Notes under the pieces: generated by a model
Databases searched by the model: none
What the model saw: the letters and a program-made list of their open reading frames with translations, nothing else
Told to the model about the DNA's origin: nothing
Shown here: positions 18,888 to 27,791 of the stretch, piece by piece
Position numbering within the stretch: the first letter of the stretch is position 1
How the letters are laid out: each line of letters starts with the position of its first letter
Program-made: the position numbers and the translations under genes
NCBI RefSeq assembly: GCF_003182595.1
Contig: NZ_PDNZ01000003.1
Coordinates: forward strand, 186,001 to 250,000
DNA from: Prosthecochloris marina
GTDB lineage: Bacteria; Bacteroidota; Chlorobiia; Chlorobiales; Chlorobiaceae
Direction of reading: 5' to 3'
DNA length: 64,000 nt

Positions 18888-19094
18888 TTAAGCAGCACGA
18901 GCTGTCAGCCCGATAGCTTCAGCATATTTCAGGTATGTTTCTACAGAAGCAACAACGACTCTTGCTTCAACTGCAAGCAGCTCGATACCAACGAGTGATA
19001 CCCTTGCCCATGCATCGATAACAATACCCTTGTCGAGAATACGGTCGACTACTTCAACGAGACTTGATGACCCCATGGTTTTTTCAACGGCCAT
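18888..19094 (-). CDS. gvpA: Main gas vesicle shell protein GvpA
   Basis: 68 residues. GvpA polymerises into the gas-filled shell. The sequence has [40 protein letters not shown] and a hydrophobic helix ending [17 protein letters not shown], very close to GvpA of cyanobacteria and proteobacteria. A strong AAAGGAGAT ribosome binding site precedes the ATG. It is the first gene of the cluster and faces the 1.1-kb intergenic region that must hold the operon promoter. Confidence 0.98.
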   Translation of the reverse strand: MAVEKTMGSSSLVEVVDRILDKGIVIDAWARVSLVGIELLAVEARVVVASVETYLKYAEAIGLTARAA

Positions 19095-19832
19095 AATTAT
19101 ATCTCCTTTTTAAGGTTATTATTGTTTTTCAAAAAAGCCCCCAGGCATATCGCCCAAGAGCACACTCATTCCATCTAATTTCGCATTCACAATTGATAAC
19201 ACTTCTTATATACCCAATCTGTAAATGAAATCGATCCAAACTGCTCTTACCTTGAACAAAAAAACTTAACAATAAATCAACATACTTACTGTACAAAACA
19301 GATATCACTGGACAAATCATCTATCCCTTGACATCCCAATAATACGATTCACTTATATAAAAAACAGTACAATTTCGTAATAAAGTAAAGCCATTCCCAC
19401 ACATTGAACTCCAACAACCACACAGTTGACCACCCTAGAGCTTTAACAAACAGCTAAGATCCTTATAAAAAATCTTTTACGCTCTTCCCAACAATTTTCA
19501 TTTTCAAACATTACCCACCTGCTAATCAGCGAAAAATACTTACAACAAACAACATTTGTATTTTTTTTGATATACAGAACATATACACCCATAACAAACA
19601 ACAGCAAAAAACACTTTGACATACAAGCAAAAACTTAAAACCTGTAACATATCTCAAAAATTTATCCTTATTTTCTATAAGAAACATAGGAAAGCTACTT
19701 CAAAAAATACACTTATTCTGCTCAAAGATACGCCAAAAAGACAGCGCCGCCCTATTTTCTGAAAACCGTGTTTGCATAATACAATGCAAAAAACTATCGT
19801 CAAGAATGAAGTTAAAAGTGATTCAAAACAAT

Positions 19833-19854
19833 AATTCTCACTATAAAGAGAATT
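19833..19854. repeat. Inverted repeat AATTCTC-n8-GAGAATT
   Basis: Perfect 7-bp arms around an 8-base AT-rich centre, in the gas vesicle intergenic region, followed on the plus strand by an A/T tract with seven T. It could be an operator or a weak plus-strand terminator; nothing else decides between these. Confidence 0.4.
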
Positions 19855-19974
19855 GAATTATATATTTTTTTACGTATTTAACACTCGATAAATCCACAAA
19901 TATTTCACCCTGGTTTCGTCATTAATTTTTTGACTTTTAGATCTTCAAAAAAGCAACAGAACACTTAGAACACC

Positions 19975-19989
19975 ACAAGTGGCACTTGT
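19975..19989. promoter_or_regulatory. Operator-like perfect palindrome ACAAGTG-g-CACTTGT
   Basis: Seven-base perfect arms with a single central base, 231 bases upstream of the HTH-PAS gene and within the gvpA/regulator intergenic region. Dyads of this size fit a dimeric helix-turn-helix protein such as the one encoded next door. Binding is inferred, not shown. Confidence 0.5.
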
Positions 19990-20219
19990 CCGATAAGCTT
20001 CTGCATGAACAGACCAAGTAACTTTTCGCTGGCTCAACGACGGCTCTTAACAAAGGACAGGGAAAACCTATAAGAGAAATGAAACACCTCAAAAACAAAA
20101 AATCCTATTCAACACATATACAGTTTATATAGCATGAACGAACCCTTTACTTGTTGAGTCAAGGTCATCACAAAAAGACCGAAAAAGGAAACTGCACTTA
20201 TAAAAGAAGGTGATACATC

Positions 20220-20888
20220 ATGAAAATTTACAAAGACTTTAATTACAGGCTTCGGGAATATATCCTGAAAAAGCATGGTTCAATCAGCGCATTTTGTAGG
20301 GCAACAGGAATCAAGTATCCGGCACAAATGGGTCCGTATTTGAAGGGCAAAAGTATTCCCGGGAAAAAATTACTGGCAAAGCTGGAAAAAGACGGAGCGG
20401 ATATAGACTGGATTATGCATGGCAAAAGGAATACACTGATTAGTGGTCTGGGTGCACACCTTATGACTTCAAGCTATAAACTTGAAATGGAACGGATTAT
20501 GAGAAGACTACAACTTTTGTATCAACAACTTGATGAAACACATTCCACTCAATTTGATGCATATGCTGTCATAAACTGCAATCTTATTCTTGATGAATTC
20601 ACACGCTCATTTGAAAAGTTTCTTGGCTATAACAACAATGCCTTACAAGGAATATACTTTTTAGATTTAATTCACCCCAATGAAAGAGCATATGTACACA
20701 ACTATGTTTTTATTGAAAAAGAAGAAAATTCAAAATGTGAACTATCGAGCAGATTCAAAAGTGCAAACAATCACTATATTGAAGTCGAATGGAGTGCTTA
20801 TGGAAATAATATAACAAAAGATTGTAAAGAACATAGAGAATATGTTATTGTCGCCAGAAAATCAATCAACACAACAGCAAATAAATAG
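20220..20888 (+). CDS. HTH-PAS protein, candidate regulator of the gas vesicle operon
   Basis: 222 residues. The N-terminus is a phage-repressor-like helix-turn-helix (about 15-62: HGSISAFCRATGIKYPAQMG, then GKSIPGKKLLAKLEKDGADI and DWIMHG). A helical linker leads to a PAS domain (about 100-215) with FTRSFEKFLGY and YFLDLIHPNERAYV. This pairing suggests a transcription factor that responds to a small molecule, light or redox cue. AAGGTGAT precedes the ATG. It is divergent from gvpA across the 1.1-kb region. Low GC and lysine/asparagine-rich composition set it apart from the core genes nearby, so it may have arrived with the gas vesicle cluster. Confidence 0.8.
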   Translation: MKIYKDFNYRLREYILKKHGSISAFCRATGIKYPAQMGPYLKGKSIPGKKLLAKLEKDGADIDWIMHGKRNTLISGLGAHLMTSSYKLEMERIMRRLQLLYQQLDETHSTQFDAYAVINCNLILDEFTRSFEKFLGYNNNALQGIYFLDLIHPNERAYVHNYVFIEKEENSKCELSSRFKSANNHYIEVEWSAYGNNITKDCKEHREYVIVARKSINTTANK

Positions 20889-21097
20889 TTAGAAAATCAA
20901 CAAAAAAATATATAAAAAATCATTATAAACTTTTTTTATACCCTCAAACAATAGCATCCCTTCTTTCTTATTCCCTCAGCGGCTGTGACAATCATGGCCT
21001 TAGAGCTACCTCGCCAAAGATTGATATTTCTCGTCAAAGCAAGGCTCTACCGACAGGTAGTTTAGCAATTGAAGTCACCATTGAAGCAGGAACATGT

Positions 21098-21454
21098 ATG
21101 TTCTTTAATGAAAAGATGTATATTGATTCTTACCGCAGGGTGAGTGATTTTTTCAAATTCGTTCAATGCAAAGGGAGCACTGTTATGAGCTGGGGAATGG
21201 AAGACCCGAAAAAAAGAGAGGACATCCTCTACCTGATGGAGTTATCCACAAAGAAAATGATGGAAAACCCCAACTATGTCAATGAGGTAAAAAAAAGCTC
21301 CAACGGCTGCTGGATGGATCAGATGTACGGTATTCAGCGATGCGATATTTGCGATCTCGACAATGACTGCCCTGGTAAACTCGAAAAATTATGGCAGGAG
21401 TATTGCGAAGCAAACAACATTATCATTGAGAAAAACAGTGATAACAATCACTGA
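21098..21454 (+). CDS. Small protein with a Cys-rich motif, function unknown
   Basis: 118 residues from ATG 21098 with AGGA just upstream; a shorter start at 21185 (MSWGMEDPKKRED) is possible. Soluble, acidic. Cysteines cluster as a lone Cys in NGCWMDQM and then CDICDLDNDC, which could hold a metal or a redox pair. It precedes korAB by about 180 bases on the same strand, but hairpins lie between them. I do not recognise the family. Confidence 0.65.
   Translation: MFFNEKMYIDSYRRVSDFFKFVQCKGSTVMSWGMEDPKKREDILYLMELSTKKMMENPNYVNEVKKSSNGCWMDQMYGIQRCDICDLDNDCPGKLEKLWQEYCEANNIIIEKNSDNNH
21436..21453 (+). terminator. Hairpin over the stop codon with a distal T-run
   Basis: CAGTGAT-aaca-ATCACTG, a perfect 7-bp stem, overlaps the end of the small Cys gene; a run of eight T follows about 16 bases later. 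The spacing is too long for a textbook terminator, so the call is tentative. Confidence 0.35.
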
Positions 21455-21500
21455 AAAACTTGTTTGATCTTTTTTTTAGGGCTATATTTTTAGCTTTGCT

Positions 21501-21523
21501 GAAAACCTGAAGAGCAGGTTTTC
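21501..21523 (+). promoter_or_regulatory. Hairpin in the korA leader region
   Basis: GAAAACCTG-aagag-CAGGTTTTC, a perfect 9-bp stem 116 bases upstream of korA. No T-run follows directly on either strand, although TTTTTTT comes 16 bases later on the plus strand. It may be a terminator of the upstream gene or an mRNA 5' structure. Confidence 0.4.
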
Positions 21524-21638
21524 AACCCTCCGTTAGTTTTTTTCACCACTCGCCGATATCAAGCTCTGAAATGAAATGACTACTTCATTGGCAGGGGGTG
21601 AATCGTATTTTTATTTTTTACAAGCAAGAACACCAACA

Positions 21639-23522
21639 ATGAGTGACCAAATAATCCTAAACAATGAAAATATGGTAACATCTAAAACTAGTGTGTCGGT
21701 TCTTTTTGCCGGAGACTCCGGTGACGGCATGCAGCTCACTGGTACCCAGTTCGCAAATACAGTAGCTGTTTACGGTTCTGACCTCAATACGTTCCCGAAC
21801 TTTCCGTCTGAAATACGCGCTCCTGCCGGAACAATTTCAGGTGTTTCAGGTTTCCAGCTTCAGTTTGGAAGCAAAGCGGTGTATACACCCGGCGCAAAGT
21901 TTGATGTCATGGTTGCGATGAATGCAGCAGCTTTGAAAGCAAACCTGAAAAACCTTCACCATGGAGGCATCATTCTTGCGAACACCGACGGATTTGATGC
22001 AAAAAACCTCAAGCTTGCAGGGTACGGTGAAGAAAACAATCCGCTTGAAGATGGCACGCTCAACGACTATACCGTATTCGAGATACCGGTCGTAACCCTC
22101 ACCCGAAAAGCGCTTGTCGACACAGGACTCAGCACAAAAAACATCGACCGCTGTAAAAACATGTTTGTGCTGGGCACCCTTTACTGGCTCTACAGCCTTC
22201 CTATCGATACCACGATTGAAACGCTTAAAACAAAGTTCAAGAAAAAAGCCGATGTTGCCGAAGCGAACATCAAGGCGGTCAAAGCAGGCTACAATTTCGG
22301 TGATGAAACGGAAATGTTTTCTCAGCATGGCCGTTTTTCAGTCGATCCGGCCAATAAAAAGCCAGGTGTCTACCGCCGTGTCACCGGCAACGAAGCTTCA
22401 GCTATCGGTTTGACTGCTGCTGCGAAAAAAGCCGGTCTGGAGCTCTTTCTCGGCTCATACCCGATCACGCCTGCGTCAGAAATCCTGCAGACGCTTTCCG
22501 GGCTGAAAAAATGGGGAGTTAAAACATTCCAAGCAGAAGATGAAATAGCGGGTGTTCTGACCAGCATCGGCGCATCCTATGGAGGAGCTCTTGCTGCAAC
22601 CAACACCTCCGGTCCGGGGCTCGCGCTAAAAGCAGAAGGCCTTGGCTTGGCTGTAATGCTTGAGATTCCACTTGTTGTCGTGAATGTTCAGCGTGGCGGT
22701 CCTTCGACCGGTCTTCCGACGAAACCTGAACAGTCAGACCTGTTTATATCCATGTTCGGACGTCATGGTGACGCACCGGTACCGATTATCGCCGCAACAT
22801 CTCCTGTTGACTGTTTCTACACCGCATACGAAGCAGCAAAAATAGCCGTGGAATACATGACTCCGGTTATTTGTCTTACCGACGGTTACCTTGGCCTGAG
22901 TTCGGAGCCAATGCTGATTCCTGCTCCTGATGATCTTGCTGATATCACCCCAAAATACGTCAAGGAAAGAAAACCCGAAGATCCGCCCTATCTCCCGTAC
23001 AAACGTGATGAGAAAGGTGTAAGAGAATGGGCCATCCCTGGTACAAAAGGTCTCGAACACCGCATCGGTGGTCTTGAAAAACAGCACGAAACCGGTCATG
23101 TGTCACACGATCCTGAAAACCATGCTCTTATGACAAAACTTCGTGCGGAAAAGATCGAACGTGTCATCGATCTTGTGCCGGATCAAACCATTGACAATGG
23201 TCCTGAACAAGGCGACCTTCTTGTCCTCGGCTGGGGTTCAACCTACGGAGCAATTAAAATCGCTGTCGAACAAGCGCTTGCAGGTGGCTGCAATGTTGCT
23301 CACGCCCATCTCCGCTATCTGAATCCGTTCCCGAAAAATCTCGGAGAGATTCTCAGTAACTACAAGAAAGTGCTGATACCGGAAAACAACTATGGCCAGC
23401 TTATACGCATTATAAGGGACAAGTACCAGATTGAGCCTGTTGGCTACAGCAAGGTACAGGGTCTTCCATTCAACGAGATGGAAATTGAAGCAAAAATCAC
23501 AGACACTTTAAAGGAGCTTTAA
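21639..23522 (+). CDS. korA: 2-oxoglutarate:ferredoxin oxidoreductase, gamma-alpha fused subunit
   Basis: 627 residues from ATG 21639 ([11 protein letters not shown]); an in-frame upstream ATG at 21576 adds 21 unlikely residues. With KorB it fixes CO2 by reductive carboxylation of succinyl-CoA to 2-oxoglutarate using reduced ferredoxin, a key step of the reductive TCA cycle. The N-terminal gamma domain has [20 protein letters not shown]. The alpha domain has [20 protein letters not shown] and [20 protein letters not shown], and a C-terminal transketolase-like part follows. korB starts three bases after its stop. Confidence 0.95.
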   Translation: MSDQIILNNENMVTSKTSVSVLFAGDSGDGMQLTGTQFANTVAVYGSDLNTFPNFPSEIRAPAGTISGVSGFQLQFGSKAVYTPGAKFDVMVAMNAAALKANLKNLHHGGIILANTDGFDAKNLKLAGYGEENNPLEDGTLNDYTVFEIPVVTLTRKALVDTGLSTKNIDRCKNMFVLGTLYWLYSLPIDTTIETLKTKFKKKADVAEANIKAVKAGYNFGDETEMFSQHGRFSVDPANKKPGVYRRVTGNEASAIGLTAAAKKAGLELFLGSYPITPASEILQTLSGLKKWGVKTFQAEDEIAGVLTSIGASYGGALAATNTSGPGLALKAEGLGLAVMLEIPLVVVNVQRGGPSTGLPTKPEQSDLFISMFGRHGDAPVPIIAATSPVDCFYTAYEAAKIAVEYMTPVICLTDGYLGLSSEPMLIPAPDDLADITPKYVKERKPEDPPYLPYKRDEKGVREWAIPGTKGLEHRIGGLEKQHETGHVSHDPENHALMTKLRAEKIERVIDLVPDQTIDNGPEQGDLLVLGWGSTYGAIKIAVEQALAGGCNVAHAHLRYLNPFPKNLGEILSNYKKVLIPENNYGQLIRIIRDKYQIEPVGYSKVQGLPFNEMEIEAKITDTLKEL

Positions 23523-23525
23523 ACT

Positions 23526-24554
23526 ATGAGCGATACAAATACTCAATTGACAGCTAAAGATTTTACGTCGAGCCAGGAACCGAAATGGTGTCCGGGCTGC
23601 GGTGATCATGCTGTGCTTCAACAGCTGAAAAACGCCATGGCAGATCTCAATCTCAAAACTGAAGAGGTTGTTTTTGTCTCAGGTATCGGCTGTTCTTCAC
23701 GACTGCCGTACTATGTCGCAACCTATGGCGTTCACGGCATTCATGGAAGGGCAATGGCCATGGGTTCCGGGTTAAAAGCTGCCCGACCCGATCTCAGCGT
23801 GTGGGTCGCCACCGGTGACGGTGATGCACTGTCAATCGGCGGCAATCACTATATCCATACCATTAGAAGAAACCTCGACATGAATATTATACTGTTCAAC
23901 AATGAGATCTATGGTCTTACAAAAGGACAGTATTCTCCAACATCAAAAGTTGGACTGAAGACCGTCACCTCTCCCAACGGAGTAGTTGACTACCCGATGA
24001 ACACCCTTGCCCTGACGCTTGGCTCCGGTGGAACCTTTGTGGCAAGAGTCCTTGATCGTGACGGCAAATTCATGCGCGAAGTGTTCAAGCGTTCAGCACA
24101 GCACAGAGGAACATCTGTTGTCGAGATCTACCAGAACTGTCCGATATATAACGATGGTGCGTTCTCGGTATTTACCGACAGGGAAAGGAAAGCTGATACG
24201 ATAGTCTATCTTGAACAGGGTAAGCCGCTTGTTTTCGGCAAAGAGAGTAACAAGGGAATCATGCTCGATGGTTTTACACCGCTTGTCGTTGACCTCGGCG
24301 ACTCCTCGGTTTCCAAAGACGATTTATGGGTTCACGACGAGAATGACAAGCTGAAAGCAAATATTCTCGCTGACTTCTTTGATGATCCTGATACCAAGGA
24401 AGATTATCTTCCCAGGCCTATCGGCATCTTTTATGTTGAGGACCGTTTCACTTACGAAGATGCTCTCGACGATCAGATAGCCCAGCTGCAATCAGCTGGA
24501 GAAGGCACTCTCGAAGAACTTCTCTCAGGCCCAAGCACCTGGACGATCAACTAA
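23526..24554 (+). CDS. korB: 2-oxoglutarate:ferredoxin oxidoreductase, beta subunit
   Basis: 342 residues. Carries thiamine diphosphate and the ligands for an iron-sulfur cluster. Visible: [11 protein letters not shown] at the N-terminus, [12 protein letters not shown], the TPP/Mg motif [20 protein letters not shown] with downstream [16 protein letters not shown], and [16 protein letters not shown] lies at the end of korA, so the pair is translationally coupled. A short inverted-repeat element follows 27 bases after the stop. Confidence 0.95.
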   Translation: MSDTNTQLTAKDFTSSQEPKWCPGCGDHAVLQQLKNAMADLNLKTEEVVFVSGIGCSSRLPYYVATYGVHGIHGRAMAMGSGLKAARPDLSVWVATGDGDALSIGGNHYIHTIRRNLDMNIILFNNEIYGLTKGQYSPTSKVGLKTVTSPNGVVDYPMNTLALTLGSGGTFVARVLDRDGKFMREVFKRSAQHRGTSVVEIYQNCPIYNDGAFSVFTDRERKADTIVYLEQGKPLVFGKESNKGIMLDGFTPLVVDLGDSSVSKDDLWVHDENDKLKANILADFFDDPDTKEDYLPRPIGIFYVEDRFTYEDALDDQIAQLQSAGEGTLEELLSGPSTWTIN

Positions 24555-24580
24555 TGCTCCTCAGGGAAGCACAGAAAAAA

Positions 24581-24767
24581 AGAAGAGGCTGTCTCATAAG
24601 TCAATTATGAGGCAGCTTTCTTGTTTTTACGGAGATCCTGTGTATTATGGCTTAAATCCTTTTAGTGTTTTTACAATAATATCTTAGCTAAACCCACAAA
24701 CGCAATGGGCTACCTTTACAGATAGCCCGATTTTGCTTTGGTTTGCCCTTTTGAGACAGCCTCTTCT
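24581..24767. mobile_element. MITE-like element or IS remnant with 16-bp terminal inverted repeats
   Basis: Perfect 16-bp inverted ends (AGAAGAGGCTGTCTCA at 24581-24596 and its complement at 24752-24767) enclose 155 bases without a gene. The GGCTGTCTCA-type end resembles ends of known transposase elements, so this is probably a non-autonomous derivative. A GGGCTA/TAGCCC hairpin lies inside the right part. No clear target duplication is visible. It may also act as a terminator between korB and the convergent accA. Confidence 0.7.
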
Positions 24768-24888
24768 GCTTTTATCTCGCGAACGTCGTTACCACTCTAT
24801 TGTCTGCCCGACAAATACATAGGTCAATGAAACTGCAAACTCAAGCTCCTTCCCTAGACGATTCAACAATTCAACAGTTCAACAACAA

Positions 24889-25896
24889 TCACCCCTCTTC
24901 ATTCCATACCCCCATCCCGGCAAACTTGTCGATTCTTTCATCGACAAGATCTTCAGGTTTTCTCCCTTTCAGAAGCCGTAATTCATCAATAAGCACCGAC
25001 TTCACTGTTTCCGCCATTTTTTCCGGATTATGATGCGCTCCCCCAAGCGGCTCGGGTATAATTCTGTCAATGATCTTTTGTTCGAGAAGGTCGTCGGCTG
25101 TCAGCTTCAGTGCTTCAGCAGCCTGCTCTTTGAACTTCCAGCTCCTCCACAGAATAGATGAACAGCTTTCAGGTGAAATAACCGAATACCATGCGTTTTC
25201 AGCCATCAGTATACGATCTCCCACACCAATGCCTATTGCACCACCGCTCGCCCCTTCACCTATGACAACGCAGATAATTGGGACACGCAGTCCGGCCATC
25301 TCAAACAAATTGCGGGCAATCGCCTCCGCCTGCCCCATTTCTTCAGCTTCGATACCAGGATATGCCCCGGGAGTATCGATCAGGGTAACGACCGGTTTAC
25401 CGAACTTTTCCGCGAGCTTCATGAGACGGAGAGCTTTACGATACCCTTCTGGCTGAGCCATGCCGAAATTCCTGAACAGATTTGACTTTGTATCCCGGCC
25501 CTTCTGATGCCCGATAACCATAACCGTCTGCTTGAAGCCTGACTCTTCCTCTTCTATCCTGGCAAAACCTCCGACAATCGCTTTGTCATCGCGGTAATGC
25601 CTGTCACCGGCGAGCTCTACAAAGTCCTGTGTCATCATATAGATGTAATCCAAGGTGTATGGCCGTTCCGGATGACGCGCCAGCTGCACCTTCTGCCACC
25701 TTGTAAGATTCTGGTAGATCGAAAGCCTGAGGGCATCAACTTTCGATTCAAGAATCTCTATCTCACGATTCAGCCCTTCCGTCTCAACAAGATTATGCTC
25801 ACCTGAACTTTTTTTCAAACACACTCGCATCTCGTGAAGCTTCTCTTCGAGCTCGAACAGCGGCTTCTCAAAATCAAGAACTACTTTTGTTGCCAT
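24889..25896 (-). CDS. accA: Acetyl-CoA carboxylase carboxyltransferase, alpha subunit
   Basis: 335 residues from ATG 25896; a GTG at 25908 is in frame, but the AAGG sequence sits too close to it. Transfers the carboxyl group from biotin to acetyl-CoA, the first committed step of fatty acid synthesis. Family features: N-terminal coiled coil, [60 protein letters not shown] and [20 protein letters not shown]. accB/accC lie 1.3 kb away on the other strand; accD is not in the window. Confidence 0.96.
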   Translation of the reverse strand: MATKVVLDFEKPLFELEEKLHEMRVCLKKSSGEHNLVETEGLNREIEILESKVDALRLSIYQNLTRWQKVQLARHPERPYTLDYIYMMTQDFVELAGDRHYRDDKAIVGGFARIEEEESGFKQTVMVIGHQKGRDTKSNLFRNFGMAQPEGYRKALRLMKLAEKFGKPVVTLIDTPGAYPGIEAEEMGQAEAIARNLFEMAGLRVPIICVVIGEGASGGAIGIGVGDRILMAENAWYSVISPESCSSILWRSWKFKEQAAEALKLTADDLLEQKIIDRIIPEPLGGAHHNPEKMAETVKSVLIDELRLLKGRKPEDLVDERIDKFAGMGVWNEEG

Positions 25897-25917
25897 AAAA
25901 TCAGACACCTTTTTTAT

Positions 25918-25950
25918 AAAAAAAGCCCATCGAGCACTCGCCGGATGGAC
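25918..25950 (-). terminator. Rho-independent terminator after hup
   Basis: On the minus strand GTCCATC and GATGGGC pair around a CGAG/CTCG inner stem and are followed by seven T. It lies between the hup stop and the accA start, so it ends the HU transcript before accA. Confidence 0.7.
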
Positions 25951-25996
25951 TTGAAGAAACAGAAAAAAAGAAAGGATACATAGAAAAAAGGACCGT

Positions 25997-26269
25997 TCAG
26001 GCCACCTCTTCTTTCAATGCCTTGCCAGGCTTGAACTTCACAACTTTTTTCGCTGCGATGGTAATTGTCTCGCCTGTCTGAGGGTTTCGTCCCTGCCGTT
26101 CGGCTCTTTCACCTGTGGAAAAAGTCCCGAAACCAACAAGCGTGATATCATCACCTGCTTTAAGACCAGCTGTCACAACATTCACAAAGGCGTTCACAGC
26201 CCTTTCCGCGTCGGCTTTGGTTAACCCTGCCTGGGATGCGATCTTTTCAACTAACTCAGCTTTAGACAT
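25997..26269 (-). CDS. hup: HU-family nucleoid DNA-binding protein
   Basis: 90 residues, the standard HU length. Binds and bends DNA non-specifically as a dimer. Features: [20 protein letters not shown] helix pair, [20 protein letters not shown] and the arm with [20 protein letters not shown]. It is a monocistronic gene with its own terminator, divergent from efp across 282 bases that hold both promoters. Confidence 0.96.
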   Translation of the reverse strand: MSKAELVEKIASQAGLTKADAERAVNAFVNVVTAGLKAGDDITLVGFGTFSTGERAERQGRNPQTGETITIAAKKVVKFKPGKALKEEVA

Positions 26270-26551
26270 AGGATAATTTTTTTGTTGTTGGAGTCAATAA
26301 CCACCAAATTAACTGTAAACTGCATTAAAATTAATGTAACCAGTCTGTTACAAACTTGCAATCGGTTTTTCCGCCGGCATCAGAGCACCGTTTTCACAGC
26401 TCCCTGCCGTGAACAATTGCTCGAATATCGACTGTGGCAATTAAAAACGCTCAACTTAGGAGATTGTTAATCACATTGCGCTGTATTATATTAAACTCTT
26501 CGCCGAACAGCAAGCCGTAAGGCACAGAACATTTGTTTATTTTCGCTTCAT

Positions 26552-27118
26552 ATGACATCAATCAGTAACGTATCGAAAGGCTCGATCATCCGTTTTCGGG
26601 GTGAACCACATCGTATCGAAAGCCTGGTACACCGGACACCTGGTAATTTGAGAGCATTTTACCAGGCCGGGATGAAAAACCTCAATACCGGACGCAATGT
26701 CGAATACCGCTTCAGCGCAAGTGAATCAGTCGATGTTGTTCAGACTGAACGGAAACAGTATCAGTACCTTTATCGGGACGGGGAAGATTTTGTGATGATG
26801 GATACCGAAACCTTTGACCAGATAAACATTGCGAAGGAAATCATCGGTACCCCGGCAAGTTTTCTCACGGAAGGAATGCTTGTCGACATCGTCTTTGCGG
26901 ACGACAACTCAATCATCGAAGCAGAACTGCCCATATTTGTTGAGCTCGAAGTAACCGAAACAAGTCCTGCAACAAAAGATGACCGGGCCACGAGCGGAAC
27001 AAAGCCTGCAATTCTTGAAACCGGAACGGAAGTCAACGTCCCCATGTTCATCCAGACCGGCAGTGTTATCCGTGTCGATACTCGTAGCGGAGAATACATG
27101 GAAAGGGTAAAAAAATAA
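26552..27118 (+). CDS. efp: Elongation factor P, lacking the usual modified Lys
   Basis: 188 residues, three beta-barrel domains. EF-P relieves ribosome stalling at polyproline stretches. KOW-like N-terminal domain, central domain with [15 protein letters not shown] and the C-terminal signature [20 protein letters not shown] are all present. The loop that normally reads PGKG(Q/G)AF reads PGNLRAF, so Asn32 replaces the lysine that is lysylated or hypusinated elsewhere, with an Arg two positions on. It heads a likely efp-accB-accC unit (43 and 156 base gaps). Confidence 0.94.
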   Translation: MTSISNVSKGSIIRFRGEPHRIESLVHRTPGNLRAFYQAGMKNLNTGRNVEYRFSASESVDVVQTERKQYQYLYRDGEDFVMMDTETFDQINIAKEIIGTPASFLTEGMLVDIVFADDNSIIEAELPIFVELEVTETSPATKDDRATSGTKPAILETGTEVNVPMFIQTGSVIRVDTRSGEYMERVKK

Positions 27119-27161
27119 CCCCTCCCCTATACGATCTGCACCAAACTTAAAGCATGAAATT

Positions 27162-27635
27162 ATGAACCTGAAAGAAATTCAGCAGCTTATCGATATGATC
27201 AATAACTCGGATCTCGATGAGGCTACTATCGAAGAAGGTGATTTTAAGATCACCCTCAAAAGATCTTCTGCGAACCCTGTTACCAACAACAGCCAGCCAG
27301 CTTCGACGCATGCTGTTCCTCAAGCAGTTTCCGCACCCCAGCCAGTCATACAGCCTCAGGTAAAAGATTCCGAGCCATCAAAACCGATGAATGAAGGTTT
27401 GGTTGAAATTCGTTCACCTATCGTCGGAACCTTTTACAGAGCACCATCTCCGGAAGCCGATGCTTTTGTCAACGTCAATGACCGTATTGAAAATGGCCAG
27501 GTGCTTTGTATCATCGAGGCAATGAAACTCATGAACGAAATCGAGTCCGATTTTTCAGGAGCCATTGTTGAAATTCTGGTAGAAAATGGCCAGCCCGTAG
27601 AATACGACCAAGTGCTTTTCCTCATCAAGCCTTGA
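27162..27635 (+). CDS. accB: Biotin carboxyl carrier protein of acetyl-CoA carboxylase
   Basis: 157 residues. Carries the biotin that shuttles CO2 between AccC and AccA/AccD. An N-terminal helical segment, an Ala/Pro/Gln-rich linker (about 36-75) and a C-terminal biotinyl domain with EAMKLMNE (biotinylated Lys122) and [16 protein letters not shown] are seen. It lies between efp and accC. Confidence 0.96.
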   Translation: MNLKEIQQLIDMINNSDLDEATIEEGDFKITLKRSSANPVTNNSQPASTHAVPQAVSAPQPVIQPQVKDSEPSKPMNEGLVEIRSPIVGTFYRAPSPEADAFVNVNDRIENGQVLCIIEAMKLMNEIESDFSGAIVEILVENGQPVEYDQVLFLIKP

Positions 27636-27791
27636 AAAAACTTTACCGGATAATCAATCACATTGTTTCAGACCCATACAACAAGAGAGAAAAGCAAAGT
27701 CAACAAGGTTGCTGACAGTGGCTCCCGTCACTCGCCACTGTCAAGAATAACCGAACGATCGATCATTATCAAGTACAAATAAAACAGAGCA

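Larger units (their letters stand above)
19095..20219 (-). promoter_or_regulatory. 1.1-kb AT-rich divergent intergenic region of the gas vesicle operon
   Basis: No credible gene on either strand; short frames such as 19129-19320 lack family features. It is markedly AT-rich compared with the neighbours. Structures seen: a weak hairpin plus T-run in the gvpA leader (minus strand, CTTGGGC-gatat-GCCTGGG then CTTTTTT, about 19133-19157), an AATTCTC/GAGAATT inverted repeat (19833-19854) followed by an AT stretch, and a perfect 15-base palindrome at 19975-19989. A convincing -35/-10 or -24/-12 pair for gvpA could not be chosen by eye. The size suggests complex regulation. Confidence 0.6.

Noticed and set aside
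19129..19320. 63-codon minus-strand frame upstream of gvpA
   Set aside because: Covers the leader hairpin and probable promoter region; no start signal or similarity. Treated as non-coding.
21846..22328. Long minus-strand frame opposite korA (160 aa)
   Set aside because: Lies wholly antisense to a certain gene, has no family features and no ribosome binding site.
24866..24895. Short ttcaaca tandem words before accA's end
   Set aside because: Three imperfect copies of 8-9 bases; too short to call a repeat locus or CRISPR.
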